Source of the DNA: Lyngbya sp. CCAP 1446/10 | Lineage (GTDB): Bacteria > Cyanobacteriota > Cyanobacteriia > Cyanobacteriales > Microcoleaceae | Direction: 5' to 3' | Assembly (NCBI RefSeq): GCF_026130175.1 | Contig: NZ_JAIGNI010000005.1 | Location: 62,001-126,000, forward strand | Length of the DNA stretch: 64,000 nt | Shown: positions 35,912 through 45,539 of the stretch, piece after piece | Position numbering within the stretch: the stretch's first letter is position 1 | Layout of the letters: every line of letters begins with the position of its first letter | Program-made: the position numbers and the translations under genes | Notes under the pieces: model-generated | Told to the model about the DNA's origin: nothing | What the model saw: only the letters and a program-made list of their open reading frames with translations | Databases searched by the model: none

Positions 35912-36604
35912 ATGAAGCATCTGCCTTTATCCGAAAAAATTTCCAAGTTTTCAACTTTTTTGCCACTTCTCAAAAAACACTTTTTTACTGTACCATTTTT
36001 AGTTATTTTCAACACTCTCACTGTCCTAATTTTGGGCGGGCTGAGCCTATACGCCAAACTCAACAACCAGGGAGATGGAGTTGAACGCCTTTTTAGTGAT
36101 CCTTTTAATTCTTGGTTCCCTTACGAAGGCCTTTTCACCGGAATTTCCGAAATCCTCTGGTGCATCCCAGTCGCAATTTGTGCATTTACATTCGGAGTGC
36201 TGCGTCAAAAAGAGCCGCGCAGTCGATCGGCAATATTCTTATTTTTTAGCGCTGTACTGCTGGGAGTCTTTTTCCTGGATGACAGGTTTCGGATGACGTT
36301 GATTCTTTTTCAGTTGGGAATATCTAAGAAATTAATTTATTTGTGTTATGGTAGTGGTGTTTTTTTATACGGAATAAATTTTTGGCGATACATCAAAACC
36401 ACTCCTTACCTGCCATTAGTCGCCGCATTCCTCTTGTTTGCTATCTCGCGGTTTGAGGACATTATAGACACTCAAAGTCTAGGAGTACACGCCATGTTAG
36501 AAGATGGCACTAAGTTATTAGCTCTTCTGAATTTAGCCATGTATTTTTGGCACGTATGTCATCAAGCAATTTGGCAGTATTTGCAGCAGAGGGAAAAACC
36601 TTAA
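35912..36604 (+). CDS. multi-pass membrane protein, unknown
   Basis: A 230-residue integral membrane protein with about six hydrophobic helices (for example VPFLVIFNTLTVLILGGLSLY, ILWCIPVAICAFTFGVL, AIFLFFSAVLLGVFFLDDRF and YLPLVAAFLLFAISRF). Acidic and aromatic residues lie in the loops (DDRFRM, RFEDIIDTQ). I do not recognise the family; no transport or enzyme motif is visible. A GGGAG site stands 12 bases before the ATG. The gene ends just before a heptamer array. Confidence 0.75.
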   Translation: MKHLPLSEKISKFSTFLPLLKKHFFTVPFLVIFNTLTVLILGGLSLYAKLNNQGDGVERLFSDPFNSWFPYEGLFTGISEILWCIPVAICAFTFGVLRQKEPRSRSAIFLFFSAVLLGVFFLDDRFRMTLILFQLGISKKLIYLCYGSGVFLYGINFWRYIKTTPYLPLVAAFLLFAISRFEDIIDTQSLGVHAMLEDGTKLLALLNLAMYFWHVCHQAIWQYLQQREKP

Positions 36605-36605
36605 G

Positions 36606-36832
36606 TCAGTTGGCAGTTGACAGTTGGCAGTTGACAGTTGGCAGTTGGCAGTTGACAGTTGGCAGTTGACAGTTGACAGTTGACAGTTGACATTAGTTAG
36701 ATGGAAAAATCAAGAAATAAGCAAGATAAGCTAATTAGCAATTACCGATTACCGATTACCGATTACCGATTACCGATTACCGATTACCGATTACCAATTA
36801 CCAATTACCGATTACCGATTACCAAGGATTGC
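36606..36832. repeat. two heptanucleotide arrays, (CAGTTGA/G)n and (ACCGATT)n
   Basis: 36606-36691 holds about 12 units alternating CAGTTGA and CAGTTGG. 36741-36832 holds about 12 units of ACCGATT/ACCAATT. The second array reaches into the end of the CHAT gene and forms its TAA stop on the minus strand. Confidence 0.93.
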
Positions 36833-39800
36833 CAATCATGGTGAAGGCGGCCCAATAATAGGGATGGGAAAGGATTCGATCGCCCCGCGCGGCAATTTCT
36901 GGAGGCAAAATTAGAGGCAAAGAAAGCCCTTCGACTCGCAGCAGCCCGTCTTGAATCCGCACGCGCCCTCGCAGCATCTCCAATTGCGCTTGCCGCAAAG
37001 CCTCGGCTTTAATAGTCACATTGCCCTCGCGTCTGGGGGCCCGCAACTGCCGGTAAAACCCCGTCATCAGCCCCAAAGTTCCCTCATCGCTGACTTCCCA
37101 CAAACTCGCTAAAGCCGATCGCGCACCGCTAGCTACCGCCAAACCCGCAAACCCCAACTCCGCCTCTGCGTCGCCCAAAGCGGTACTACACGCGCTTAAA
37201 ACTAAGAGATTCACTGGCGGTTCATTCCATCGCAACTGCCGCATTTCAGTGATTAGTAATTTAGTATCCCACAATTGAATGTAAGAATTGCTTGGTTGCC
37301 CAGGCTGGAATTGGCTGTGAGTGGCTAGGTGAATGATGCCAAAAGGTCGATTTGCCCGCTGATCTTGCAAATTTCTGAGCGTAAAATCTTGATTCAAAAA
37401 TGATTTTCCGCGATCGGGCGGCGCGATCGACTCTAACTCCACCGGTACCGCCGGTAATGGCGCTTTATCTTCAAATACCGATGCGCCCATCGCCAACACT
37501 TCGTCGTCAGCAATATTGTCGTAGCGGGTATCCGTCAAACTCAGACTGGGGATCACACTAATGCTGTATTTTTCTATTAAAAATTCTTTGCCGTCGTGAA
37601 GGGCAGCAAACGGCAAGCTTCGCAAACCTGCTGCCGGAATTACAATTAAATTTTCAATCTTTAAAGCTGTTAATTCTGGGGCTATTGGCGCAATTAACCA
37701 CCGATAAAGTTTTTGAGCAGAATCTAAATAACTGATACTATTTCTTCTTCTGGGATTAGTTATTTCGGTTTGCAGGAATTCGGCTAGTTGCAACACCTGC
37801 CAGCGCGTTGTTGCTGGAACTAAAATGCGCATCGGTTGAGCATTGGCTGTGACTAATACTAATTCTAAATGCTCCCCGTTAGGAACATCTGAAGTTTCTT
37901 TACCAGCAGGTGGCAAACTCTCCCCCAACTTTTTTTCTAAGGGGCTAGGGGGCTGCGATGTGAGGTTTTTGAGTACAGGCAATAGATTAGATAAATCCCG
38001 ACTTGCTACCAGCACTCCTCCATTTTCTTTGGCGGCGGCTGCATCGGCTCCGCTGACCCAATTCATATAAATAATTGCCGATTTGACGCTGGTAATTTGT
38101 TCGTTTTTGCGAAGAATTTCGTAAATTACGGACATATTAGTGATCGGGGTTCTGGTGGCCAATTTTAGATGTTTTTCGTACTCGCGAGTGAATGTTTTTT
38201 CAAAGGCTAAAACTTCAGAGCCTGCCGGATCGTATTTGCGAGAAGGAGCGAAATTATCCGGGCTAATTGGGGAATTTTTGTCTCGATTTGGCGATCGCAA
38301 TTCTACTTGCAAAGATGCAGGAAATGACGGCGCACGAGGAGGAGTTGGTGCGGGAGTTGGTGCGGGAGTTGGTGCGGGAGTTGGTGCGGGAGTTGGTGCG
38401 GGAGTTGGTGCGGGAGTTGGTGTGATTATGGAAATCAGATTTGGTAAACTTCCTTGGGTGTAAGTTTGCCCAAATGCAAGACTGGAGAAAATGGTGTTTC
38501 CCTCACCAGCATTAATGCTTCCCTTTGTTCCATTGTCGATCGCGCCGCCAACTACAAAGGGTAGATCAATACCGCCTCCGTGCCGAATTGCGATCGCGCC
38601 GCTTCCCGCACCTCCGGCAGTAGAAATACTGCTGGAAAGATTCCCGGATATATCATCGTTGAAAACATTGTTCGATCGAAACAAACCGAGAGTTGTCACA
38701 TCAACGTTGCCACCTGTGCCGCCTTGCTTGCCACCTCTAGCGTCGATCGATCCCAACTGAATGTTACCAGTCGCTCTCAGGGATACATCCCCGCCGTTGC
38801 CCTTGGAAGTGCCGCGGGAGTTGAGATCGAGAGCGGCAATTCCGGCTTGCGAGGTGACAGTAATATTGCCGCCGATCGCCCCCGAAGCATTCAAAGCGCC
38901 CGCAGTTAAAGAGCCGGCCTTGCTGTTGAGTGCGATCGCGCCACCTGTTCCCCCCGTTACTGATGAGGAGTCGATCGCGCCCGCAACCACAGTATTCCCC
39001 TCAACCTGAATGCTTCCGCCGTTGGAGGTAATATTGCGAGTCCGAATCTCGCGAGTTGCTTGCAGATTCACGCTGCCGCCATCCGTTTTGAAATTACCCT
39101 CTAACAGGACATTTCCTGCCTTGAGATGGGCTACCAAAGCAGCCGTCGTATCCCCCCGAAGAGTAGCAGAATTTCGCGCGTTTATGGTCAAACTGCGGAC
39201 TGCAATTGTTGAAGCAGCCGTCACATTAACAGCGTCAGCCGAGAGCAGGCCCAACCTCTGAGTTTGACCGATGGGGCCCCGAAAATTAATATTACCGCCA
39301 GCGCGCAGGGTCAAATTATTGGCGCGGCCCAGGATGCTGTCGAGGGTATTGGCAAAAGTGATATTGCCGGTACTGGTGGCTAGGGTGGCGCTGCGATCGA
39401 CTGTGACGGCACTGTTGAAAGTGATTTTGCCGGCTGTCGCGATCGCACTGAATAGCTCGGTACTGCGGCCGTTGACAATCAAACTAGCTAGGGGTGTAGC
39501 TTGACCGACTGTACCGCCGAACCGCACTCGCTGAGCGTCAAGTCTCAGGGCGTGAGATCCGTCTAGGCTGCCGGAAAACAGAATATTGCCCCTAGCTTGA
39601 GTGCTGAAAGCTGCATCAGCAATCAGGGACAGGTTGCCTGTAAAAGTGAGATCTGCGCCGGATGTGGCAATGTTCGCGCCGATCGCACTTTGGGGCGCGT
39701 CGAGAGTCAAACTAGCGCTGCCGGTGGTTCTCAGGGGATAGTCGATCGCGATCGAGTTGCCTTGAAGTGTTAGCGGGCTGTTGAAGGTAATGGGTGCGAC

Positions 39801-41660
39801 GATCGCGATCGGGCTGCTGTTGGCGCGCCCGATCGCGATCGAGCCGAAACCCCCCGCCAAAGCGCCGAGATCCGTGTACGTCAAGTCCAAAATGCCCAAA
39901 ATATCGCCGATGCCACCGATCCGAATTGCTCGGCTGTCGTTGGGTTGCAAGCGAATTGTTCCCCCCGCACTGCTGACGGAATTGTTGCCACCCCTGAAGT
40001 CAATGCCGTTAGCAGTGAGAGCGATGTTACCACCGTTCGCATTCAGCCGCCCCAGAGAGATGCTGCTGGCGAAAATGTTGATGTTGCCGCCTTGAGTCTC
40101 GATTAAATCGTTGGGATCATTGACAAAAAATACTCCGCCTGATCTAAATGTTACGCTGTCTCCGGTTCTCGCTTGCAGTGAAAGTTGGTTATCGGGCAAG
40201 TCTTGGACGGTGATCTCGCCGGGGGTGTCTAGAACCACGTTGCTACCCGCCGCCATCTGTTCCAACTGCACTTCTGAGATCGTCGATGTGTCAGATGGTT
40301 CTGTTGTCGCTTGGAGTTCTCCGTCGGTCGATCGCGCGCTGGTGTCGTCATTACCGCTGACGATCGCAATATTTGCCGGATCGAGCCACAAACTGCCGAT
40401 CGCCCCGTTAGTCGCGCGGGTATCGACCTCTCCTTGGAAAGTTAGAGCATTTTTGCCCGAAACTTCGACTGTGCCGCCGTTACCTGCGGCGATGCCCCCG
40501 CGAGCAGTAATATTGCCGAAGAAGCGAGTTGTATTGTCTGACCAAATTACTGCTGTGCCGCCGTTGCCGCGGTCGATCGCGTTTGCTGCGATCGTAGAAT
40601 CAGGACTAACATAAGTCACCTGAGCATTTGGTACTGGTTCCATCCCCTGGAAACCGCCTCCGACGCGCACAACACCTCCGCCGTTAGTCCCGGAAGCATT
40701 GATATTGGCGCCGAACAGTCCGACTTTTTCGCCTAAAATATTGACTGCGCCGCCTGTTGGGCCAGAAGGGGCAAATACATTTACAGTACCGGAGACGATC
40801 GCACTTCCGGCATTTACCTGCACTTTTTGACCATCAGTCAGTACCAATTGACCTTGGGCGTTGGTTGTTAAACCTGTAGCTGAGGCTACTCCTGGGCCCG
40901 TCAGCAACTGAGGTAAAGCAGCCGGGGCGATTGCAGATTTTTCTGACGGCAAAAATGGAGTAATTTCTAAACTCAATAAATTCCCAACTTGACTGATGCG
41001 AACTGCATTTTGTCCGGGAACAGCAGCCACTGTAATTTGACCTGCTGGCGCGGATAATTCCCCAGTATTAATAACTGTTCCACCCAGCAAAGTTAAATTT
41101 TGACCGCTACCAACTGCTAAGTTTCCAGTATTGACAATTGTCCCGGTTTGTGAATTATTAAAATTAAATTGATTGGGATTTCCGAGCAAGGATTTATAAT
41201 CATTAATTCCGGCAGAATTGAACCAACCATCGCCGAAACCGATACCTGTAGCAGTTGTGGCGAGAAAAGAACCAGGCACGTTTAATCTAGCATTTTGACC
41301 GAAAACAATTCCCGCCGGATTCATTAAGAATAAATTTGAGTTCCCGCCACTGACAGAAATCAGACCGTTAATGACGGAAATATTGCTGCCGGAAATCCGC
41401 CCTAAGATATTTTGAATATTTGGATTAGTTAGAAAGTTCCCGATTTGCCCTTCGCTGAGATTAAATTGGCGGAAGCTGTGAAAGAGATTTGCGCCGTTTC
41501 CTGACAGTTGTCCGCCACTAATGTTTAAGCGATTTTGCTCCTGATTGACAACAGTATTAGTGCCGTCATTCGCCGGAACTACAGATTGCGATCGCACTGC
41601 TAGCGGTAGCAGCCAAAAACCTAATGTCAAAATTAGAACAGAGCGAAAAAAATAAGTCAT
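36819..41660 (-). CDS. secreted filamentous-haemagglutinin/CHAT peptidase fusion
   Basis: A 1613-residue protein in four parts. A signal peptide (VLILTLGFWLLPLAVRSQ) opens it. A TPS/haemagglutinin domain follows (about 25-150, with GANLFHSFRQFNL, NPNIQNILGRISG and NPAGIVFG), then a long right-handed beta-helix of Gly/Asn/Ala-rich repeats (to about 1080). A PTPA linker of seven 12-base units leads to a CHAT caspase-like domain (about 1290-1613) with His1448 in HLATHSQF and Cys1491 in LSACSTALG as the apparent catalytic dyad. The TPS domain implies export through a TpsB partner that is not in this window. Family members are common in filamentous cyanobacteria; substrate unknown. Confidence 0.92.
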   Translation of the reverse strand: MTYFFRSVLILTLGFWLLPLAVRSQSVVPANDGTNTVVNQEQNRLNISGGQLSGNGANLFHSFRQFNLSEGQIGNFLTNPNIQNILGRISGSNISVINGLISVSGGNSNLFLMNPAGIVFGQNARLNVPGSFLATTATGIGFGDGWFNSAGINDYKSLLGNPNQFNFNNSQTGTIVNTGNLAVGSGQNLTLLGGTVINTGELSAPAGQITVAAVPGQNAVRISQVGNLLSLEITPFLPSEKSAIAPAALPQLLTGPGVASATGLTTNAQGQLVLTDGQKVQVNAGSAIVSGTVNVFAPSGPTGGAVNILGEKVGLFGANINASGTNGGGVVRVGGGFQGMEPVPNAQVTYVSPDSTIAANAIDRGNGGTAVIWSDNTTRFFGNITARGGIAAGNGGTVEVSGKNALTFQGEVDTRATNGAIGSLWLDPANIAIVSGNDDTSARSTDGELQATTEPSDTSTISEVQLEQMAAGSNVVLDTPGEITVQDLPDNQLSLQARTGDSVTFRSGGVFFVNDPNDLIETQGGNINIFASSISLGRLNANGGNIALTANGIDFRGGNNSVSSAGGTIRLQPNDSRAIRIGGIGDILGILDLTYTDLGALAGGFGSIAIGRANSSPIAIVAPITFNSPLTLQGNSIAIDYPLRTTGSASLTLDAPQSAIGANIATSGADLTFTGNLSLIADAAFSTQARGNILFSGSLDGSHALRLDAQRVRFGGTVGQATPLASLIVNGRSTELFSAIATAGKITFNSAVTVDRSATLATSTGNITFANTLDSILGRANNLTLRAGGNINFRGPIGQTQRLGLLSADAVNVTAASTIAVRSLTINARNSATLRGDTTAALVAHLKAGNVLLEGNFKTDGGSVNLQATREIRTRNITSNGGSIQVEGNTVVAGAIDSSSVTGGTGGAIALNSKAGSLTAGALNASGAIGGNITVTSQAGIAALDLNSRGTSKGNGGDVSLRATGNIQLGSIDARGGKQGGTGGNVDVTTLGLFRSNNVFNDDISGNLSSSISTAGGAGSGAIAIRHGGGIDLPFVVGGAIDNGTKGSINAGEGNTIFSSLAFGQTYTQGSLPNLISIITPTPAPTPAPTPAPTPAPTPAPTPAPTPPRAPSFPASLQVELRSPNRDKNSPISPDNFAPSRKYDPAGSEVLAFEKTFTREYEKHLKLATRTPITNMSVIYEILRKNEQITSVKSAIIYMNWVSGADAAAAKENGGVLVASRDLSNLLPVLKNLTSQPPSPLEKKLGESLPPAGKETSDVPNGEHLELVLVTANAQPMRILVPATTRWQVLQLAEFLQTEITNPRRRNSISYLDSAQKLYRWLIAPIAPELTALKIENLIVIPAAGLRSLPFAALHDGKEFLIEKYSISVIPSLSLTDTRYDNIADDEVLAMGASVFEDKAPLPAVPVELESIAPPDRGKSFLNQDFTLRNLQDQRANRPFGIIHLATHSQFQPGQPSNSYIQLWDTKLLITEMRQLRWNEPPVNLLVLSACSTALGDAEAELGFAGLAVASGARSALASLWEVSDEGTLGLMTGFYRQLRAPRREGNVTIKAEALRQAQLEMLRGRVRIQDGLLRVEGLSLPLILPPEIAARGDRILSHPYYWAAFTMIGNPW
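38338..38424. repeat. 12-bp in-frame tandem repeat coding PTPA
   Basis: GGAGTTGGTGCG is repeated seven times without variation inside the haemagglutinin-CHAT gene, giving a Pro-rich hinge between beta-helix and peptidase. Copy number is expected to vary by slippage. Confidence 0.93.
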
Positions 41661-42097
41661 TAGTCATTAGTCATTAGTCGTCAGTCATTAGTCGTCAGTC
41701 GTCAGTCATTAGTCAGAGGGAAGTCAGAAAAGCCAATTCCCTATTGCCAATTCTAGTCTCTGGTACTTGAGATTTTGTTTGAGCTGTAATGTTCCGCGAA
41801 AGTGCCAGTAAACTTAAAAAGGTCGATCGAGGTTGCGCGCATGGGGCTTTTCTCCTGGGTGTGAATCTGCTGAGTTAGTCGATCGCACTTCCAAACCACC
41901 CATTACTAGAATATCGGAAATACGATGCAGATTTAATATTTATCTGTGGCAGGTGTCTTGACAAAGTGCTCGCTTTCGTCCTATAATTTGTAGACTGATT
42001 GGATGGAACAGCAGTCAAGCCACGAAATAACTAGCTCCTCTGACGAAGTTATCTGACGAAATTAACAACAAAATATTGATGCTTTTAGAGAGCAACC
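41656..42097. other. intergenic region with heptamer array at the CHAT start
   Basis: 41656-41712 is a degenerate heptamer array (CATTAGT/CGTCAGT); the CHAT gene's ATG lies in its first unit. The remaining 380 bases hold no supported gene. Confidence 0.7.
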
Positions 42098-42292
42098 ATG
42101 CAAACTCAAACTTTCCCATTTCTAAATGAACAAGTAGTTGAGCATATCTTTGCATTAGGCGAACTGACTCGCGATGACAGACAGCGAATTCAGTCAATGC
42201 TATTAGATGAGTCGATTGGCGAAAATGAATTGAGGTTAATTGAAAAAGTCATGGAAGGCGTAGTCAAGGGAATACTAGACGTGCTTTATTAG
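42098..42292 (+). CDS. small hypothetical protein
   Basis: A 64-residue acidic helical protein. Heptad-like leucines and ELTRDDRQRIQSMLLDESIGENELRLIEKVMEGV suggest a small helical bundle. I do not recognise it. It is followed by a hairpin at 42320-42346 that could end its transcript. Size and codon use are compatible with a real gene, but evidence is modest. Confidence 0.55.
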   Translation: MQTQTFPFLNEQVVEHIFALGELTRDDRQRIQSMLLDESIGENELRLIEKVMEGVVKGILDVLY

Positions 42293-42319
42293 TTGAAAAC
42301 TTGCGCAGACTTATGTAAA

Positions 42320-42346
42320 AGTAGGGTGCGCATTGCGCACCTTACT
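42320..42346. terminator. hairpin AGTAGGGTGCGCA/TTGCGCACCTTACT
   Basis: A nearly perfect stem of about 12 base pairs with the GGTGCGCA core shared by the PBP2 terminator. It lies between two convergent small genes. There is no long T-run, so termination is probable but not certain. Confidence 0.6.
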
Positions 42347-42374
42347 CTAATTTCAAATAAAATCGAAAATCACT

Positions 42375-42653
42375 CTAAAAATCATCATCTGAAGCCTCAT
42401 CGGAACTCTCATCGCTACGCACAAGTTCAGAAGGAGGCCTATCGCTACTCCAGGCCCACCACACAGCGCCACACCGACAGCGGTAAAATTCTTGCCACTT
42501 GCGGCGGTTGGACTCGGTGTATACTGGCGATCGACGATTAATCCAGACTTCATGGGCATCCGTGCAGCTAGCAGCGCACTTGGGACAGCAAAACTCAGTA
42601 GCGTGAACCGCCGCCGCAGTCCATTCAGGAGAATGTGGAGCAAAAGCTTCCAT
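42375..42653 (-). CDS. zinc-ribbon small protein
   Basis: A 92-residue protein with four cysteines in two pairs (FCCPKCAASC and FYRCRCGAVWWAW), a zinc-ribbon arrangement. EFAPHSPEW-type start and WINRRSPVYTESNRRKWQEFYRC are strongly patterned and resemble a conserved cyanobacterial family of unknown role. The tail is acidic (ESSDEASDDDF). DNA, RNA or protein binding is possible. Confidence 0.82.
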   Translation of the reverse strand: MEAFAPHSPEWTAAAVHATEFCCPKCAASCTDAHEVWINRRSPVYTESNRRKWQEFYRCRCGAVWWAWSSDRPPSELVRSDESSDEASDDDF

Positions 42654-42873
42654 GTGTTAGAGTTTCTATCTAAACTGCTGGTAATTACGGCAAATCAAGG
42701 GTTGCTAAAGATCCGCAGAACTCGCAATCACATAAGCAACGACATAAATACGCTGTTGAGTGCGTAATTTATCTGCCAGTTATTTTTTTTGGCATTTGCC
42801 GTCCGATGAATAGTATAACTGATGTGGTGCAAGCCGTCGATCGGCATTCTCAACTATTTCAAGGACTAGGCTC

Positions 42874-44448
42874 ATGTCTATTTACAACTTTATCTCATTT
42901 CTGGGCATATTTGGCTTATGTGCGATCGCCTGGATTTTCTCAGAAAACCGCCAAGTTCGTTATATACCTTGGCGCGTCATCATCTGGGGCATTGGCCTGC
43001 AATTAGTCTTAGGATTTTTAGTATTCCTGTTTCCCCCAACTCGCATCGCCCTAGAGTGGTTTACAGGCTTGCTCGATGGAGTATTCACCGCTGCTGACAC
43101 CGGAGCGAGATTTGTATTCGGCACAAACATCGTACCAAAACCAGGTCAAGAGCCGCCAATTAATTTAGGATATATTTTCGCCTTTCGAGCTTTACCGACA
43201 GTAGTCTTTTTTTCCGGCCTCATGGCCTTACTGTACAACATCGGCGTAATTCAAATTGTCACCGAAGTTTTTGCCAAAATATTTTATAAGACAATGCGAT
43301 TGAGCGGCGCAGAAGCACTAAGCGGTGCCGCCAATATTTTTGTAGGAATAGAAGCAGCAATTGTCGTCAAGCCTTATTTGCCACAAATGACTCGTTCCGA
43401 ACTTTGTGCAATCCTCTCCTGCTGTTTTGGAACTGCCGCTTCATCAACTTTAGCAATTTACGTCAGCTTTCTCAAGCCTGTATTTCCAAATATTTTAGGA
43501 CATTTAGTTTCCGCCTCAATTATCGCAATTCCCGCTTGCTTTGTCATCTCCAAAATTTTAGTTCCTGAGACTGGAGTACCGGTGACAATGGGCGGCATCC
43601 CCAAGGAAAATCCGAAACCTCAAGGCCATGAGTTCATCGGCGACGAAATTGCCGACAGGGACAGGGAAGAATTCAAACAAGAGACAGTTGGTGGAGAACC
43701 AATCGAACGAGTCAGCCCTTTGGATGCAGCGATAATTGGCGCATTGGACGGTGTGAAAATGTCAGTAGCCATTGCCGCTGTTTTGATTTTAATCTTGGGC
43801 TTAGTTTCCCTAATCAATCAATTCTTTGGCTGGCTGGCCGTGTTGCCGGCTCCCATCGGCACAATCTTTAGTTTTGTTACCCTGCAAAACATTCAAGGAG
43901 TCTTATTTTACCCGCTAACCTTGTTAACCGGAGTTCCCCTTGAAGATTCCTGGGTAGCATCAGTAATCATCGGACGGCGGCTGTTAGAAACCGCGATTCC
44001 GCCTTATCAAAGTTTAGCAGAAGCGGCGGCAAAAGGACTAATTAGCGATCGCACAGTTTTGATTGTCAGTTACGCCCTTTCCGGCTTCGCCCACCTAGCA
44101 TCCGTTGGCATATTTGTCGGCGGCACAATCGCCCTAATTCCCTCCCGCCGCAAAGACATTTCCGAACTCGGTTGGAAAGCATTATTTGTCGGCACTTTAG
44201 CAACAATGATGATTGCCTGCATCGCCGGCTTATTTGACACCGGAGACGCGAGCATTTTAGGCGCTAAGGCCGCCCCTGCTGCCCCGATAACTGCCCCCGC
44301 TTCCCCGAAACCGCTGGCATCCCCCGCCGCGACTTCCAAGCCGTTAGTTGCCCCAGCAATTGCCAGCCCGAAGCCTTCGCCAAAGGGTGAAAAAGTGGCT
44401 CCAAAAGCTCAAGAATCTCCTAAATCTGAATCGAAGAAAACGCCTTAA
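42874..44448 (+). CDS. concentrative nucleoside transporter (NupC family)
   Basis: A 524-residue inner-membrane transporter that imports nucleosides with a cation. The CNT fold is shown by about ten hydrophobic helices, SGAANIFVGIEAAIVVKPYL and LSCCFGTAASSTLAIYVSF in the first half, and SVASVIIGRRLLETAIPPYQ and LSGFAHLASVGIFVGG in the second. The last 80 residues are a Pro/Ala/Lys-rich tail (APITAPASPKPLASP), unusual for the family and probably disordered in the cytoplasm or periplasm. The stop codon is followed at once by a heptamer run. Confidence 0.9.
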   Translation: MSIYNFISFLGIFGLCAIAWIFSENRQVRYIPWRVIIWGIGLQLVLGFLVFLFPPTRIALEWFTGLLDGVFTAADTGARFVFGTNIVPKPGQEPPINLGYIFAFRALPTVVFFSGLMALLYNIGVIQIVTEVFAKIFYKTMRLSGAEALSGAANIFVGIEAAIVVKPYLPQMTRSELCAILSCCFGTAASSTLAIYVSFLKPVFPNILGHLVSASIIAIPACFVISKILVPETGVPVTMGGIPKENPKPQGHEFIGDEIADRDREEFKQETVGGEPIERVSPLDAAIIGALDGVKMSVAIAAVLILILGLVSLINQFFGWLAVLPAPIGTIFSFVTLQNIQGVLFYPLTLLTGVPLEDSWVASVIIGRRLLETAIPPYQSLAEAAAKGLISDRTVLIVSYALSGFAHLASVGIFVGGTIALIPSRRKDISELGWKALFVGTLATMMIACIAGLFDTGDASILGAKAAPAAPITAPASPKPLASPAATSKPLVAPAIASPKPSPKGEKVAPKAQESPKSESKKTP

Positions 44449-44793
44449 ACAGTTGACAGTTGACAGTTGACAGCGGACAATTTTACATTTATTTAATTGA
44501 CAAATGTCCGCTGTTTCCTGTATTGATTAGGCTTAAATTGCCAGCATTAGCTTTTCGAGTGGTAAGATATCTGCGTTTATCTGCGTTCATATGCAGTTAT
44601 CTAAAAAGTCGATATTGGCACGCGATCGACCGAATTATATATAACAGACAAACCCAAAAATCAATAATTCAATAGCGACAATAAATGAATGACTGCTGAC
44701 TAATGACTAATGACTAATGACTAATGACTAATGACTAATGACTACTAACAACTGACTAATGACTACTAACAACTGACTACCGACTACTGACTT
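44449..44793. repeat. intergenic heptamer runs (CAGTTGA)3 and (TGACTAA)n
   Basis: 44455-44474 repeats CAGTTGA directly after the transporter stop. 44692-44792 is a degenerate TGACTAA/CAACTGACTAC array ending at the ATG of the DUF3318 gene. The middle part shows no gene. Confidence 0.85.
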
Positions 44794-45399
44794 ATGAATC
44801 CCGAACCTGAAATTCGCCGCCTGTTAGATGTGATGCCCGCTTCCGGCCGCATGACGTGTAAAATTATTAATAAGCCTCAACAATCGACGGTAATTGATTG
44901 TGATTTTCCTTTACCTTGGAATCAATCTCGACCGATTTATATTAATTTTGATTTGTGGCGGCTGCTATCTAAGCCGCAGCGGGATTTGCTGCTATTGCGA
45001 AATGTGAGTTTTTTAGGCAATTTTAAGTGGTTTAAAGCGGATATTTATCAAGGTGCTGCTCTGGCGGGAATTGTGGGGACTGTTGTAGAGTTGTTGCAGG
45101 GAGATGCGATCGGAATTGCGATCGCCGGTGGGTTGACGGGACTGGCGATGACTCGAATTTGGCGCGACAATCGCAGTTCGCAAGTAGAGCTAGATGCTGA
45201 TGAAACGGCGATTAAAGTCGCGGGAAGGCGTGGTTACAGCGAAGCCGAGGCGGCGGGACATCTGCTGTCTGCTATCGAATCTGTGGCGCAAATTGAAGGG
45301 CGCAGTTTGGATTTTAATGAGTTGATTCGGTGTCAGAATTTAAGGGCGATATCGGGTATTTCGGCGGTGGGTGTACCCGATAGTGTTAGGAAAGAGTGA
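44794..45399 (+). CDS. DUF3318 family protein
   Basis: A 201-residue protein of a cyanobacterial family of unknown function. EIRRLLDVMPASGRM starts the conserved part, IYINFDLWRLLSKPQRDLLLLRNVSFL follows, then one hydrophobic stretch (GAALAGIVGTVVELLQGDAIGIAIAGGLTGLA) and a helical end with ELDADETAIKVAGRRGYSEAEAAGHLL. The DADE/GY/AE features recall the peptidase-like helix of M48 relatives, but no HExxH is present. Confidence 0.85.
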   Translation: MNPEPEIRRLLDVMPASGRMTCKIINKPQQSTVIDCDFPLPWNQSRPIYINFDLWRLLSKPQRDLLLLRNVSFLGNFKWFKADIYQGAALAGIVGTVVELLQGDAIGIAIAGGLTGLAMTRIWRDNRSSQVELDADETAIKVAGRRGYSEAEAAGHLLSAIESVAQIEGRSLDFNELIRCQNLRAISGISAVGVPDSVRKE

Positions 45400-45424
45400 A
45401 AACACTATTTCATAAACAATCGCG

Positions 45425-45530
45425 TGTCCCGCAGGCCAAGGACACAACACTGTTGTGTCCCTACAGATAATAGTTATTATCCCATTGGTAGGGAAACGGC
45501 ACTGCCGTGTCCTTGGGCAAAATCGCAGCG
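45425..45530. repeat. GGGAMACGGCACTGCCGTGTCC palindromic repeat
   Basis: Second locus of the palindromic family seen at 1575-1682, here between convergent genes: GGACACAACACTGTTGTGTCC (45440-45460) and GGGAAACGGCACTGCCGTGTCC (45491-45512). It may terminate both transcripts. Confidence 0.65.
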
Positions 45531-45539
45531 CTATATCTG

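Noticed and set aside
38140-40614. Several plus-strand frames opposite the haemagglutinin-CHAT gene
   Set aside because: High-GC, stop-poor beta-helix DNA produces antisense frames; the minus-strand protein has clear domains throughout.
42320-42346. GGTGCGCA hairpin considered as a regulatory operator
   Set aside because: Its position between convergent gene ends and similarity to the PBP2 terminator make a terminator more likely.
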